64,000 nt of DNA from Desulfomicrobium apsheronum (GTDB taxonomy: Bacteria; Desulfobacterota; Desulfovibrionia; Desulfovibrionales; Desulfomicrobiaceae), in assembly GCF_900114115.1 (NCBI RefSeq), contig NZ_FORX01000023.1:1-64000 (forward strand), written 5' to 3'. The translations under genes were made by a program, and so were the position numbers. The notes beneath the pieces were generated by a model. That model worked only from the letters and a program-made list of their open reading frames with translations, had not been told where the DNA came from and ran no database searches. Positions 9,147 through 19,976 of the stretch are shown here, piece after piece. Numbering within the stretch: position 1 is the stretch's first letter; every line of letters begins with the position of its first letter.

Positions 9147-11060
9147 TTATTCTCCCGCCTTGTCGCCACTGTTCTCCTCATCCAGGGTGAACCCTTCTTC
9201 CGGGGCGTCTCCTTCGGCGGCCGGAGCCTCCGGCGCGACCGACGGCTTAATGCCGTTCTGAACCGGTGCCAGGGTCTCTCCATTGATGATCCTGCTGACT
9301 TCCATGCCGGTCAGGGTTTCACGGTCGATGAGCGCCAGGGACAGGGAGTGCAGCAACTCGAGGTTGTCCTGCAGGATGGTCTTGGCGCGGTTGTATGCGT
9401 CGCCCAGAATCCGCTTGACCTCGAGATCGATAAGCTTGGCCGTCTCATCGCTGTAGTCCTTGATGTGGGCCATGTCGCGACCCAAAAAGACCTCGTCGTC
9501 CTTCTTGCCCAGCGCCATGGGACCGAACTCCTCGCTCATGCCCCACTCGCAGACCATGCGTCTGGCCATGGCCGTGGCACGCTCGATATCGTTGCCTGCG
9601 CCGGTGGTAATGGAGTTGAAGACCAGCTCCTCCGCGGCCCGGCCGCCGAACAGCACGGCCAGGTTGTTCTGCAGGTACGTTTTGGAATACGTGTGCCGAT
9701 CGTCCACGGGCAACTGCATGGTCACGCCCAGCGCCCGACCGCGAGGAATGATGGACACCTTGTGAATGGGATCCGTGCCGGGCAGGAACTGTGCGACCAG
9801 AGTATGACCGGCCTCGTGGTAGGCAGTGGTTTTCTTCTCTTCGTCACTCAAAATCATGGAGCGTCTTTCCTTGCCCATCATGACCTTGTCCTTGGCTTCC
9901 TCGAAGTCAATCATGGTGACCAGATCCTGGCTCAGCTTGGCGGCATGCAAGGCCGCTTCATTGACGAGGTTTTCGAGATCAGCGCCGGAAAAGCCGGGGG
10001 TTCCGCGAGCCAGCACTTCCAGATCAACTTCCTTGGACAGGGGGGTCTTGCGGGTATGCACTTCAAGGATGCGCTTGCGGCCCCGCAAATCCGGATTGGG
10101 CACCACGACCTGGCGGTCGAAACGACCGGGACGCAGCAGGGCCGGATCAAGCACGTCGGGCCGGTTGGTGGCCGCGATCAGGATGACGCCTTCGTTTGAT
10201 TCGAAACCGTCCATCTCCACGAGCATGGCGTTCAAGGTCTGCTCGCGCTCATCATGTCCGCCGCCAAGACCTGCGCCACGCTGACGGCCCACCGCATCGA
10301 TTTCGTCGATGAAGATAAGGCACGGGGCGTTCTTCTTGCCCTGGATGAACAGATCGCGCACCCGGGCGGCGCCGACACCCACGAACATCTCAACGAAATC
10401 GGAACCCGAAATGGAGAAAAAGGGGACTCCGGCCTCGCCGGCCACGGCCCTGGCCAGCAGGGTCTTGCCCGTTCCGGGGCCTCCGACCAGCAGCACGCCC
10501 TTGGGGATGCGTCCGCCGAGCCGTGTAAATTTCTTGGGATTGCTCAGGAAGTCGACAATCTCCTGCAGCTCGTCCTTGGCTTCATCCACGCCGGCCACAT
10601 CCGCGAAAGTCACCTTGGTCTCTTCCTGGCTGACCATCTTGGCCCGCGATCTGCCAAAGGACATTGCCTTGCCGCCGCCACCCTGCATCTGTCGCATGAA
10701 AAAAATCCACACGCCGATCAGGAGCAGCATCGGGAACCAGGAGATGAGCACGGTCATGTACCAAGGGGCCTCTTCCTGTGGTTCGGCCTTGACCTGCACG
10801 TTGTTCTTGACCAGCGTGTCGACCAGGGTCGGATCATCAGGGGTGTAAGATGTGAACCGCTGGTCATTGGCCAGGACTCCAGAGATGCGGGAACCCTGAA
10901 TCTTGACGCTGACCACCTCGCCCTGACGAACTTTGGCCAGAAATTGCGTGTAATTGAGGTCATTGGGCGATACCGGCGGCTGATTGAACAGATTGAACAG
11001 AACAATCATCACCATGCAGATCCCGGCCCAGAGAACCAGATTCTTGGAAAAACTATTCAA
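9147..11060 (-). CDS. ftsH: ATP-dependent zinc metalloprotease FtsH
   Basis: Hexameric inner-membrane AAA+ protease that degrades misassembled membrane proteins and regulatory targets such as LpxC. It has two transmembrane segments (near residues 9-28 and 100-120 from the chosen start), Walker A (GGPGTGKT), Walker B (LIFIDEID), the FtsH second region of homology, and the zinc site HEAGH. I chose a TTG start at 11060, reading (M)[10 protein letters not shown], because a GGAGG sits 9 nt before it and FtsH proteins of this group begin this way. An upstream ATG at 11111 would add 17 residues but has no convincing ribosome site. First gene of the ftsH-folP-cdaA-cdaR-glmM-galU series. Confidence 0.95.
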   Translation of the reverse strand: MNSFSKNLVLWAGICMVMIVLFNLFNQPPVSPNDLNYTQFLAKVRQGEVVSVKIQGSRISGVLANDQRFTSYTPDDPTLVDTLVKNNVQVKAEPQEEAPWYMTVLISWFPMLLLIGVWIFFMRQMQGGGGKAMSFGRSRAKMVSQEETKVTFADVAGVDEAKDELQEIVDFLSNPKKFTRLGGRIPKGVLLVGGPGTGKTLLARAVAGEAGVPFFSISGSDFVEMFVGVGAARVRDLFIQGKKNAPCLIFIDEIDAVGRQRGAGLGGGHDEREQTLNAMLVEMDGFESNEGVILIAATNRPDVLDPALLRPGRFDRQVVVPNPDLRGRKRILEVHTRKTPLSKEVDLEVLARGTPGFSGADLENLVNEAALHAAKLSQDLVTMIDFEEAKDKVMMGKERRSMILSDEEKKTTAYHEAGHTLVAQFLPGTDPIHKVSIIPRGRALGVTMQLPVDDRHTYSKTYLQNNLAVLFGGRAAEELVFNSITTGAGNDIERATAMARRMVCEWGMSEEFGPMALGKKDDEVFLGRDMAHIKDYSDETAKLIDLEVKRILGDAYNRAKTILQDNLELLHSLSLALIDRETLTGMEVSRIINGETLAPVQNGIKPSVAPEAPAAEGDAPEEGFTLDEENSGDKAGE

Positions 11061-11231
11061 GTGAAAAAACCTCCATAAGCCGAGTTGGGAAGAGTTCCTC
11101 CCACTGGCCATTTTGCTTCACATAACGCACGAATCCGAAGCTGAACAAGGAATCATTGTTAAGGTCAGTTTGCAGAATGACAAGAAAATTTTCATCAAAA
11201 AAAAGCTTTTTTAAAAGGTTCCCGGAAAAAC

Positions 11232-11260
11232 TTGATCATTGCCGAGGGCATTGATAGATA
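11232..11260 (+). promoter_or_regulatory. Probable promoter of tRNA-Sec
   Basis: TTGATC (11232-11237) and TAGATA (11255-11260) are separated by exactly 17 bp. Transcription would start near 11267, ten bases before the mature tRNA. Confidence 0.65.
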
Positions 11261-11276
11261 CGTTCCTCCTTGAGGG

Positions 11277-11370
11277 GGAAGCGTATCGTCACCGGTGTGG
11301 CGCCCGGTCTTCAAAACCGGTGGAAGGTCGAGAGGTCTTCGGTAGGTTCGACTCCTATACGCTTCCGCCA
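11277..11370 (+). tRNA. selC: tRNA-Sec (UCA anticodon)
   Basis: A 94-nt tRNA with the bacterial selenocysteine hallmarks: an 8-bp acceptor stem (GGAAGCGT with ACGCTTCC), a 5-bp anticodon stem (11304-11308 with 11316-11320), anticodon TCA at 11311-11313, a long variable arm (around 11322-11340), a T-loop with GGTTCGACTCC, G as discriminator and an encoded CCA. It decodes in-frame UGA as selenocysteine with SelB and a SECIS hairpin. Its presence implies selenoproteins such as formate dehydrogenase or NiFeSe hydrogenase elsewhere in the genome. No selA, selB or selD is in the window. Confidence 0.97.
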
Positions 11371-11451
11371 AGGATCTCATCAACTCCCCCCAGCCTTTCT
11401 GTACCCCCGCTTTCATTTTTCAGTGTCTCAACTCAAAATCATTGCCGTCCG

Positions 11452-12558
11452 TCATTTCATATCGACCGGCAAAACCGCCCAGGCTGCGCGCTTGCCGACG
11501 TCCAGACTTCCGAGATCCGCGTCAATTCCAAGCAACCGGGCCGGGTTGCGGGTCGCCAGTGCCAGAAGATCGGACAGGGACGCCGACGCAGGCAGTAACG
11601 TCCGCACAACGCGCAACTCCTGCCACAAGTCTAGATCAGGAACCGACGCCAAGGAATCGGTGCCCAGGCACAAAGGGACTTTCGCGGCATGCAGCGCGGC
11701 CACCGGTGCCTCCCCTACCCCGATCCATCTGTTGCTGCGCGGACACAGACAGACGCTGGCTCCGCTTGCAGCCAGGATCTGGACATCGTGTTCATCGATT
11801 TGAACACAATGCACGGCCAGGGTGAGTTCGTCCAGAAGACCCAGTTCGCGTGCAAACCCCACGGCGCTCACTCCCGGCGCGGCAAAACCCCGGGGCAGGA
11901 TGCGGCGGGCGCGCAGAAAATCGGCGAATTCGCCGCTGCCGCTTTTGAAAAGTTCATTCTCGCCGGGCGCTTCGGCCAGATGCAGGCAAAAGGGAAGCGC
12001 GAGAGATTCGCACCATTGCTTGATGCTCCGGGCCAGCCCCTGATCCGTGGAATACAACGAGTGCACTCCCGGACTCCAGGCCCCGGGCAGGTCCTTCGGC
12101 TTGAACTCCCGACCGCGACCCGAAAATTCCTGGAACAGAAAGCCGTCGAGCCCCTGGCTGTCCAGAACGCGCCGCACCATATCGAACTCGCGGCCGACCA
12201 CATCGGCCACATGGCAGGTCCCGCTGGCCCGTGCCTCGTCCACGGCCCTCTTTAAGGCCGCTTCCGTCACCCTGCTTTCGCGCATAGCGGCAAAAAGAGC
12301 GTCCGCCCAGCCCGCAAAGCCCAAACCGGCCGGCACCCGCCCTGCCAGATGCGACAATTCCAGATGGGCATGAGCGTTGATGAGGCCGGGCACCAGCGTC
12401 ACAGCCCCCAGATCGCGGGGAACGCCATCACCCGCCACCTCGCGCCAAGCTCCCAACGCCAAGATGCGCCCTTCCCGGACCAGGATCCCTCCATCCAAGA
12501 TCTCGGGGCAGTCCGGATTCATGGTCAGGATGCGCGCAGCCCGGAAAGCTTCGTTCAT
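11452..12558 (-). CDS. Amidohydrolase-family deaminase (COG0402-like), possibly aminodeoxyfutalosine deaminase
   Basis: Metal-dependent TIM-barrel hydrolase of the amidohydrolase superfamily, 368 residues. The first metal-binding motif is NAHAHLELSHL (about 60-70). The third-strand HLAE (about 207), a later H in LAVHCVQ (about 255) and the catalytic Asp in LGTDSLAS complete the usual set for COG0402 deaminases (cytosine, S-adenosylhomocysteine, methylthioadenosine or guanine type). Organisms of this group make menaquinone by the futalosine route, which needs an aminodeoxyfutalosine deaminase of this family. That assignment is inference. It stands alone between tRNA-Sec and a terminator. Confidence 0.8.
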   Translation of the reverse strand: MNEAFRAARILTMNPDCPEILDGGILVREGRILALGAWREVAGDGVPRDLGAVTLVPGLINAHAHLELSHLAGRVPAGLGFAGWADALFAAMRESRVTEAALKRAVDEARASGTCHVADVVGREFDMVRRVLDSQGLDGFLFQEFSGRGREFKPKDLPGAWSPGVHSLYSTDQGLARSIKQWCESLALPFCLHLAEAPGENELFKSGSGEFADFLRARRILPRGFAAPGVSAVGFARELGLLDELTLAVHCVQIDEHDVQILAASGASVCLCPRSNRWIGVGEAPVAALHAAKVPLCLGTDSLASVPDLDLWQELRVVRTLLPASASLSDLLALATRNPARLLGIDADLGSLDVGKRAAWAVLPVDMK

Positions 12559-12589
12559 GCCCGGTCACCTGGCGGATCAAACGATGCAT

Positions 12590-12619
12590 AAAAAAAGAGG
12601 CGGCAAGGCCGCCTCTTTT
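12590..12619 (-). terminator. Bidirectional-looking terminator after the PF04392 binding-protein gene
   Basis: A 12-bp perfect stem (AAAAGAGGCGGC / GCCGCCTCTTTT, loop AAG) with a run of T on the minus strand. It lies 20 bp past the stop of the gene at 12640 and would end the cytochrome-chemoreceptor-binding protein transcript. Confidence 0.85.
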
Positions 12620-12639
12620 CAAAACTGCGCAAAGCGGCA

Positions 12640-13602
12640 CTATTCATAAATCTTGTCAGCGGTCTCTTTGACTTCTTTAGGTACGGCCACGCCGATCTTC
12701 TTCGCGGCCCCGAGATTGAGGTGCAGTATCAACTCCTGCTGGGTTTCAACGGGAGTTTCCGAAGGAAACGAGCCATCAACCAGAATGCGTTTGGCCATGA
12801 GCCCTGTCTGATATCCGTGCTGGTAGTAATCGAACGCCAGCGCAGCCACAGTGCCGCGTTTCACCGAATCCACATCGGCGGAAAACAGGGGCATCTTTTC
12901 CTGCTCGCAAACCTTGATCACGGATTCCAGGGAGGAGATGACCGTATTGTCAGTCGGCAGATAGACCGCGTCAACCTTTCCCACGAGGGCCTTGGCCGCT
13001 TGATAGACGTCACTGGTCTTGGCCACGGTCGCCTCCACCACTTCAAAACCGGCCTTGGCCCCTTCGGCCTTGACCATGGCCACGGTGGTTTTGGAATTGG
13101 CCTCGCCCGCGTTGTAGATCACGCCCAGCGTCTTTAAGTTCGGATAAAAGCGGCGCAGCATGACCATATGCTGATTGACGGGCAGCATGTCGGAAACGCC
13201 GGTGATATTCTTGCCGGGTTTTTCCAGGTCATCAACCAATCCCGCGCCCACGGGGTCCGTGATGGCCGTGAACAGGAGCGGACTCCCGGCCAGGATCGGC
13301 GATTTTTTGGTGGCCAGGGCACAAGCCTGGGCCGACGGCGTGGCGATGGCCAACACCAGATCGGGCTTTTCACCGGCTATCTGGGCCGCGATCTGGTTGG
13401 CCGTGGCCATGTTGGCCTGAGCATTGTGCACGGAGTAGTTCGCGTCCACTCCCTGCGCCTTGAGGCTGTCCTGAAAACCCTTCAGCACCGCATCCAGCGA
13501 CGGGTGCTCGACAAACTGGCTCACTGAAACGTTGTAAGTCTTGGCGAAACCGGGACAGGCCAGAGCCAGCACAAGCGCCCCAGTCAAAAAAAACTTCTTC
13601 AT
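12640..13602 (-). CDS. ABC transporter substrate-binding protein, PF04392 (DUF534) family
   Basis: Periplasmic binding protein of 320 residues with a clear signal peptide (about 1-20, cleaved after the FAKT region). It has the two-lobe Rossmann pattern of PF04392: VSQFVEHPSLDAVLKGFQDSL at the N-terminus and GVIYNAGEANS in the middle. Members bind small organic ligands and are usually paired with ABC permease and ATPase genes, which are absent here. Instead it follows a chemoreceptor by 26 bp in the same direction. I infer that it may deliver a ligand signal to that receptor or serve a distant permease. The ligand is unknown. Confidence 0.85.
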   Translation of the reverse strand: MKKFFLTGALVLALACPGFAKTYNVSVSQFVEHPSLDAVLKGFQDSLKAQGVDANYSVHNAQANMATANQIAAQIAGEKPDLVLAIATPSAQACALATKKSPILAGSPLLFTAITDPVGAGLVDDLEKPGKNITGVSDMLPVNQHMVMLRRFYPNLKTLGVIYNAGEANSKTTVAMVKAEGAKAGFEVVEATVAKTSDVYQAAKALVGKVDAVYLPTDNTVISSLESVIKVCEQEKMPLFSADVDSVKRGTVAALAFDYYQHGYQTGLMAKRILVDGSFPSETPVETQQELILHLNLGAAKKIGVAVPKEVKETADKIYE

Positions 13603-13628
13603 ATGTGCGTCCTCGTTTGATTGAAAGT

Positions 13629-15293
13629 CTAGCTGATGCGAAACATCTGCACGAGCCCTTTAAGCTGTTCCGAGAGGGCGCGCAACTCCTCCGCATGCTC
13701 CCGAACCGTTTCGCCGTTCCGGCTCATGTTTGACGCCGAATTGCTGACTTCCGCGATCTGCACCGTGATCTCCCCGGCAACTCCCGAGGTCTGGGTCACG
13801 TTGTGATTGACTTCGTCCAGACCTTGCGAGGCCTGGCCGATATTCTGGGCTATGTCGCGAGTGGTCGTGGACTGTTCTTCCACGGCGGCGGCGATGGTGG
13901 CCACAATGGAATCGATATCCGTGATGACCCGGGTGATCTCGCCTATGCGCAGGATGGTTTGGTCCGTGGCACCCTGGATTCCGCTGATCTTGCTGCGGAT
14001 TTCATCCGTGGCTTCGGCCGTCTGGTTGGCAAGTTCCTTGATCTCATTGGCCACGACCGCGAATCCCCGCCCGGCCTCGCCGGCCCTCGCGGCTTCGATG
14101 GTGGCATTGAGCGCCAGCAGGTTCGTCTGCGACGAAATAGCCGTGATGGTCTGCGTCACGGAATTGATTTCGCTGGCCACGGCTCCAAGGCGGTCCACAT
14201 CGGTGGATGTGGCCTGCGCCGCGCTCACGGCCTGGGCGGTAATTTCCCTGGCCCGCCCCGTGCTTCTGGAGATCTCTTCGATGGTCGTGCTCATTTCCTC
14301 GGAAGCGGCGGCCACGGTCGAAATGTTGACCGTCGCCTGCTCCGTGGCAGCCGCCACCGAACGCAAGTTCTGGCTCATTTCCTCGGCGGCCGCAGCCACG
14401 CTGTTGGACCGTTCCTGATTGTCCCTGGCCACCACGGCCACGGTTTCAGACACCGAGGTAAGCTGACCGGACGCATCGGACAGGGTGCCGACTCCGGTGA
14501 TGATTTCCCGCATCATGGCGCCCATGTTTTCCGTCATGGTGTTCACGCTCTGCGCCAACTGACCGATCTGATCCCGGCTTTTGGTCTCAACCCGGACAGT
14601 CAGGTCGCCTTTGCTGACCTTCTCCGTGGCCAACGCCACCGCATGGACTGGCTTGAAAATCGCGAGCCGCATGAAAAACGCCAGACAGCCCAACAATACG
14701 ACCATGCCCGTGGCCATGATCGCCCCGGCCTTGATCTGACCGTCCATGAGCGTGCCCATCTGTCTGGAAATATCCTGCCTCATAACCAGTAATCCGAGCA
14801 CCGGCTGATTTCCGCCATGACAATGATGGCAGGCAGGCTCGTTCGGGATGGTCTTCACTTCCAAATAAGACGACACGCCGTCGATTTCCGTGATGACCTG
14901 GCTCATCCCGTCGGTTTTCAAACGCTCTTTGAGCATTCCCGCCAATTCCGGGGCTTTTACGACGTCGGCAATTTCGCCACGCAGGAATTGCTCCGAAGTG
15001 GAGTAGGTGATGTTGCCCTTGAAGTTAGCCAGATGAATATCGATGTCGTCGTAACGCTCGCCCACTTCATCAAATTTTTGAGTCGTCCCGGCATTGTCGC
15101 CCAGAGCCATGGGCTCGCGGATGGCCAGGGCAAGCATTTCAGCGGTACGTTCAGCGGTGATCTCAACCTCGTGCAGAGTGCTCGACCTCTGCATGAAAAA
15201 AGTCGTCCAGAAAAGAACACCGAAAAATACCAGCAACACCAACGCCGTGATACCAAGCATCTTGGCGGCAAGAGATCTTCGGAAAATGTCCAT
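13629..15293 (-). CDS. Methyl-accepting chemotaxis protein with a c-type heme motif in its periplasmic sensor
   Basis: Transmembrane chemoreceptor. Two membrane helices (about 11-34 and 189-212) flank a periplasmic domain that carries CHHCH (about 155-159), the covalent c-type heme attachment motif; this resembles the Tll0287-like/DUF3365 heme sensor domain. A HAMP linker and a signalling hairpin with the conserved tip (AARAGEAGRGFAVVANEIKEL) follow. DcrA of Desulfovibrio vulgaris is a precedent for a heme chemoreceptor sensing oxygen or redox. The ATG at 15293 has AGGAG six bases upstream; a GTG one codon earlier is possible. It sits between a tetraheme cytochrome and a binding protein on one strand, so redox taxis is the likely role. 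Confidence 0.93.
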   Translation of the reverse strand: MDIFRRSLAAKMLGITALVLLVFFGVLFWTTFFMQRSSTLHEVEITAERTAEMLALAIREPMALGDNAGTTQKFDEVGERYDDIDIHLANFKGNITYSTSEQFLRGEIADVVKAPELAGMLKERLKTDGMSQVITEIDGVSSYLEVKTIPNEPACHHCHGGNQPVLGLLVMRQDISRQMGTLMDGQIKAGAIMATGMVVLLGCLAFFMRLAIFKPVHAVALATEKVSKGDLTVRVETKSRDQIGQLAQSVNTMTENMGAMMREIITGVGTLSDASGQLTSVSETVAVVARDNQERSNSVAAAAEEMSQNLRSVAAATEQATVNISTVAAASEEMSTTIEEISRSTGRAREITAQAVSAAQATSTDVDRLGAVASEINSVTQTITAISSQTNLLALNATIEAARAGEAGRGFAVVANEIKELANQTAEATDEIRSKISGIQGATDQTILRIGEITRVITDIDSIVATIAAAVEEQSTTTRDIAQNIGQASQGLDEVNHNVTQTSGVAGEITVQIAEVSNSASNMSRNGETVREHAEELRALSEQLKGLVQMFRIS

Positions 15294-15302
15294 CACGATC
15301 TC

Positions 15303-15770
15303 CTAGTGCGCCCCGCCGTAGAGCAGCGGCTTGAAGTTGAATGATTTGACCCGTTCCTCATTGTGGCAGCCCACGCAGTCTTCCATGGTCAATTTACCCT
15401 TGATCAGTTCCGCGTCCCCACCGCTCTCGGCATGATCATTCCCCGGGCCATGGCAGACTTCGCATCCGGCATCAGCCAGATGCGGCGTCTTTTCGTAGCT
15501 GACGAACCCACCAGGCTTGCCGAACCCCGTGGCATGGCATCCGTAGCAGGTTGCAAGTTCGGCTTCGCTAAGGTCCGAAGCCATGATCTTCACGGATTTG
15601 TCCGAGTGAGCTTTCTTGGCGTACCTAGTGAAATTTTCATAATGTTCTTCATGACAGTCCCTGCATGCGGCTGTGCCTACATACGAGTTTTCCGCCATGG
15701 CGGAAAACGGCCACAATAGGCACGCCAGCAAAAAAGCATGCCATACATTGAGCACGACTCGTCCTTCCAT
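15303..15770 (-). CDS. Periplasmic tetraheme cytochrome c (c554-like)
   Basis: Secreted multiheme electron carrier of 155 residues. An N-terminal hydrophobic signal (about 9-25, ending SAMA) precedes four CXXCH heme sites: CRDCH (36-40), CYGCH (75-79), CEVCH (103-107) and CVGCH (132-136). The pattern and the CHGPG after the third site resemble the cytochrome c554/c-prime family (PF13435). The ATG at 15770 is preceded by AAGGAGGGGGG; an upstream TTG has no such support. It precedes the heme chemoreceptor by 9 bp and is likely co-transcribed with it, possibly sharing a redox signal. Its donor and acceptor are unknown. Confidence 0.93.
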   Translation of the reverse strand: MEGRVVLNVWHAFLLACLLWPFSAMAENSYVGTAACRDCHEEHYENFTRYAKKAHSDKSVKIMASDLSEAELATCYGCHATGFGKPGGFVSYEKTPHLADAGCEVCHGPGNDHAESGGDAELIKGKLTMEDCVGCHNEERVKSFNFKPLLYGGAH

Positions 15771-16160
15771 TCCCCCCTCCTTGGACGGATACAATCAGAG
15801 CGACCACGGTCTTGCATAGCGAATCACCATGCCGATTTTTCTTACATATATTTAAAATTTTACATGAAAAAACAAATAACGTCAACAGCTTGCCTGCGAA
15901 TTTGCAATCGCACCTCTGTTTTGTCATATAACTTCAGCGCTTTTTGCTTCCATGGAAAAAACAAGAATTTTACCAGTGACATACAATTACGCATGGTTAA
16001 TTCCACAGGCTTTCGCATTTGAATACTTGTATGACAGGTCAAAGGAATCACGCTTAAAATAATCGACTCGCATGGTCCCGTCCGAGTCCATGTCTTTTTC
16101 ATCTGGATTTACCTCGCCTGAAAACTAATTCATGGACCAACACTGAGTACCTTTCAAAGC
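15771..16160. other. Intergenic region upstream of the tetraheme cytochrome
   Basis: About 390 bp of AT-rich sequence between the divergent control region of the cytochrome operon and the argH end. It must hold the promoter of the cytochrome-chemoreceptor unit. I see no convincing gene, tRNA or repeat. Confidence 0.5.
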
Positions 16161-16196
16161 CAAAACCCCCCGCCGCAAACGCAACGAGGGGTTTTG
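16161..16196 (-). terminator. Terminator-like hairpin after argH
   Basis: A 9-bp perfect inverted repeat (CAAAACCCC at 16161-16169, GGGGTTTTG at 16188-16196) lies 57 bp beyond the argH stop. The stem ends in T residues, but no long T run follows. Confidence 0.6.
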
Positions 16197-16252
16197 ATCA
16201 TGAAAGCGGCCCAGCCGAAATGATGACGGCCGGACTTCTGACGCAACCGGAG

Positions 16253-17659
16253 TCACGTCCTGGAGACCGAATCCAGCCAGGACGACAAGTTGTCGATCTG
16301 ATTTCTCACGGATCCAGGCCCCGTTCCTCCCGGAACATGCCGCCGGGCCACCGCGTTCCCGTAATCTAGGACCGCGAAGACATCGTCATCGATATCCGAG
16401 GAAAAGCGCTGCAGTTGGGCAAGGTCCAAATCCTCGAGCCCTACTCCCTGTTCCTCCGCATAGGCCACGGCCGCACCGGTGATATGGTGCGCCTGCCGGA
16501 ATGGCACGCCCTTGGCCGCCAGATAATCGGCAAGTTCGGTGGCGTTCAGAAATCCGGCCTTCAAGGCCAGCTGCATGCGCTCGCGGTTGAAACCGAGCTC
16601 GGTGAGCATCCCGGCCATGATGGCAAGGGACGGCGCAACCGTATCGTGCGTGTCCAGAAAGGGCTCCTTGTCTTCCTGCATGTCCCGGTTGTAGGCCATG
16701 GGCAGACCCTTCATGATGGTCAGAAGAGCCATGAGATCTCCATAGACCCGGCCGGTCTTGCCGCGCATGAGCTCAGCCACGTCCGGATTCTTCTTCTGGG
16801 GCATGATGGACGAACCCGTGGAATAGGCGTCCGGCAGCCGCACAAAGCCGAACCGGGGATTGGCCCAGATGATGATCTCTTCGCACAGGCGCGAGAGGTG
16901 CATCATGATCAGGCTGCCGCAGAACGTGGCTTCGAGCACAAAGTCACGGTCCGAGACGGCGTCCATGCTGTTGGCGAACGTCCCGCCAAGACCCAGGGTC
17001 GAGGCGACCTGCCCCGGATCAAGGGGATGGGTCGTCCCGGCCAGGGCCGCGGCGCCCAGAGGCGAAATCCTGGTCCGGGCCAGGGCATCGCGAACCCGGT
17101 CGTGGTCGCGGCGAAACATCTGGGCGTAGGCCAGAAGATGCTGAGCCAGACTGACGGGCTGAGCGGGCTGAAAATGGGTGCACCCCGGCAGAAGCGCATC
17201 CTGATGCTCCCCGGCCCGCGCGGTCAGCACTCCGATCAGATCGCGCAGGTTCGCGGCCCATTCATCAAGACACGCGGCGACAAAAAGCCGGAAATCAAGA
17301 GCCACCTGATCGTTACGCGAACGCCCCGTGTGCAGCTTCTGGCCCGGAGTGCCGACGATCTCGGTCAGGCGCTGCTCGATGTTCATGTGCACATCTTCGA
17401 GATCCTGCCGCCAGACGAAGGTTCCGTCCGCGATCTCGCCCCGGATCTGCTCCAAGCCCTGATGGATGGCATCGCATTCGGCCTGGCTGATGATACCCTG
17501 GCTGGCCAGCATGGAGGCATGTGCCTTGGAACCGTCGATGTCCTGGGCATGCAGGCGCGAATCAAAATCCACGGAGCAGGTATAGCGCTCGACCAGAGGG
17601 GCGGTGTCGCCGGAAAAGCGGCCGCCCCACAATTTCTTTTCCTTCTGCGTCGAAGTCAT
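16253..17659 (-). CDS. argH: Argininosuccinate lyase
   Basis: Last step of arginine synthesis: cleaves argininosuccinate to arginine and fumarate. Fumarase/aspartase superfamily. The superfamily signature [16 protein letters not shown] (about 280-295) is intact, including the catalytic Ser. [12 protein letters not shown] and the catalytic His region [14 protein letters not shown] are also present. Length 468 is typical. It starts 3 bp after argG in the order argF-argG-argH, a common arginine operon. Confidence 0.97.
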   Translation of the reverse strand: MTSTQKEKKLWGGRFSGDTAPLVERYTCSVDFDSRLHAQDIDGSKAHASMLASQGIISQAECDAIHQGLEQIRGEIADGTFVWRQDLEDVHMNIEQRLTEIVGTPGQKLHTGRSRNDQVALDFRLFVAACLDEWAANLRDLIGVLTARAGEHQDALLPGCTHFQPAQPVSLAQHLLAYAQMFRRDHDRVRDALARTRISPLGAAALAGTTHPLDPGQVASTLGLGGTFANSMDAVSDRDFVLEATFCGSLIMMHLSRLCEEIIIWANPRFGFVRLPDAYSTGSSIMPQKKNPDVAELMRGKTGRVYGDLMALLTIMKGLPMAYNRDMQEDKEPFLDTHDTVAPSLAIMAGMLTELGFNRERMQLALKAGFLNATELADYLAAKGVPFRQAHHITGAAVAYAEEQGVGLEDLDLAQLQRFSSDIDDDVFAVLDYGNAVARRHVPGGTGPGSVRNQIDNLSSWLDSVSRT

Positions 17660-17662
17660 GGC

Positions 17663-18874
<1,212 letters not shown>

Positions 18875-18909
18875 GAAAGTGCTCCGTTATGCGAGGCGGC
18901 AATGCCGCA

Positions 18910-19806
18910 TTAGCTGTATATCCATTCCAGGATGGCCTTCTGCATGTGCAGACGGTTTTCGGCCTGATCAAAAACGATGGACTGCGATCCTTCGAAGACC
19001 GACTCGCTGATCTCCTCGCCACGGTGGGCGGGCAGGCAGTGCAGCACCTTGGCATTCGGATCGGCCAGAGCGAGCAGTTCTTCGTCGAGCTGGTATCCGG
19101 CAAAGGCCTTTTCGCGCTTCTTCTGCTCCGCTTCCTGCCCCATGGAGGCCCACACGTCAGTGTTGACGAAATGGGACCCGGCGATGGCCGCCTTCGGATC
19201 ATCGGTCACATAGACCTTGGCGCCCATTTTCAGCGCCCGCTCCAGCACCGCCGTGTTCGGGGTGTATCCCTCGGGACAGGCGATATTGAGCTGGAATCCG
19301 AAATACACGCTGGCGTTGATCCAGGAATTGGCCATGTTGTTTCCATCCCCGATCCAGGAGATGACCAGATCCTTGAGGTTCGTGGTCCGCTCATAAATGG
19401 TGAGCATGTCGCTCATGATCTGACAGGGATGAAACATGTCCGTCAAAGCGTTGACCACGGGGATGCTGCCGTAACGAGCCAGATCATCGACATTCTTCTG
19501 GGCGAAAGTGCGCACGACCATGCCCTGCACATAGCGGGAGAGCACGCGAGCCGTGTCTTTCAGGGGTTCACTGCGGCCCAGTTGGGAATCGGCGGGGGTC
19601 ATGAAGATCGTATCGCCGCCCAGATGACGGATGCCGACCTCGAAAGACACGCGCGTACGGGTGGAGGCCTTCTCGAAAATCATGGCCAAAGTCTTTCCCG
19701 CGAGCAGGTCGGAACGGTAATCCCCGTCCTTCATTTCCTTGGCCCGCAGCACCAGATCCATGGCCTCGGTGGCCATCAGATTATTAATCGACAGAAAATG
19801 CTTCAT
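18910..19806 (-). CDS. argF: Ornithine carbamoyltransferase
   Basis: Transfers a carbamoyl group to ornithine to make citrulline. The carbamoyl-phosphate loop FEKASTRTRVSFE (about 49-61), PVVNALTDMFHPCQ (about 129-142), the ornithine-binding region and the HCLPAHRGEE motif are all present. Length 298 fits a catabolic or anabolic OTC. First gene of the arginine operon; the ribosome site is weak. The operon is anabolic by context, since no arcA or arcC is nearby. Confidence 0.96.
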   Translation of the reverse strand: MKHFLSINNLMATEAMDLVLRAKEMKDGDYRSDLLAGKTLAMIFEKASTRTRVSFEVGIRHLGGDTIFMTPADSQLGRSEPLKDTARVLSRYVQGMVVRTFAQKNVDDLARYGSIPVVNALTDMFHPCQIMSDMLTIYERTTNLKDLVISWIGDGNNMANSWINASVYFGFQLNIACPEGYTPNTAVLERALKMGAKVYVTDDPKAAIAGSHFVNTDVWASMGQEAEQKKREKAFAGYQLDEELLALADPNAKVLHCLPAHRGEEISESVFEGSQSIVFDQAENRLHMQKAILEWIYS

Positions 19807-19925
19807 GATATCACCCGATCATCCGGTGGGCCGGTTTATGTGTTACGCCATGTTCGCAAAAAAGATGATTTCTACAGACCTTCTCCCCGGTTTGTAAAGA
19901 GCATGGTAACAACCCGGAATAAAGC

Positions 19926-19954
19926 AAAAAAGCCAGCGCGAGGACACTGGCTTT
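19926..19954 (-). terminator. Rho-independent terminator after the lipoprotein gene
   Basis: On the minus strand the stem AAAGCCAG/CTGGCTTT is followed by a run of T. It lies 23 bp past the lipoprotein stop and upstream of argF, so it isolates the arginine operon. Confidence 0.8.
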
Positions 19955-19976
19955 CGTAACGGGCGGGAGGATGGGC

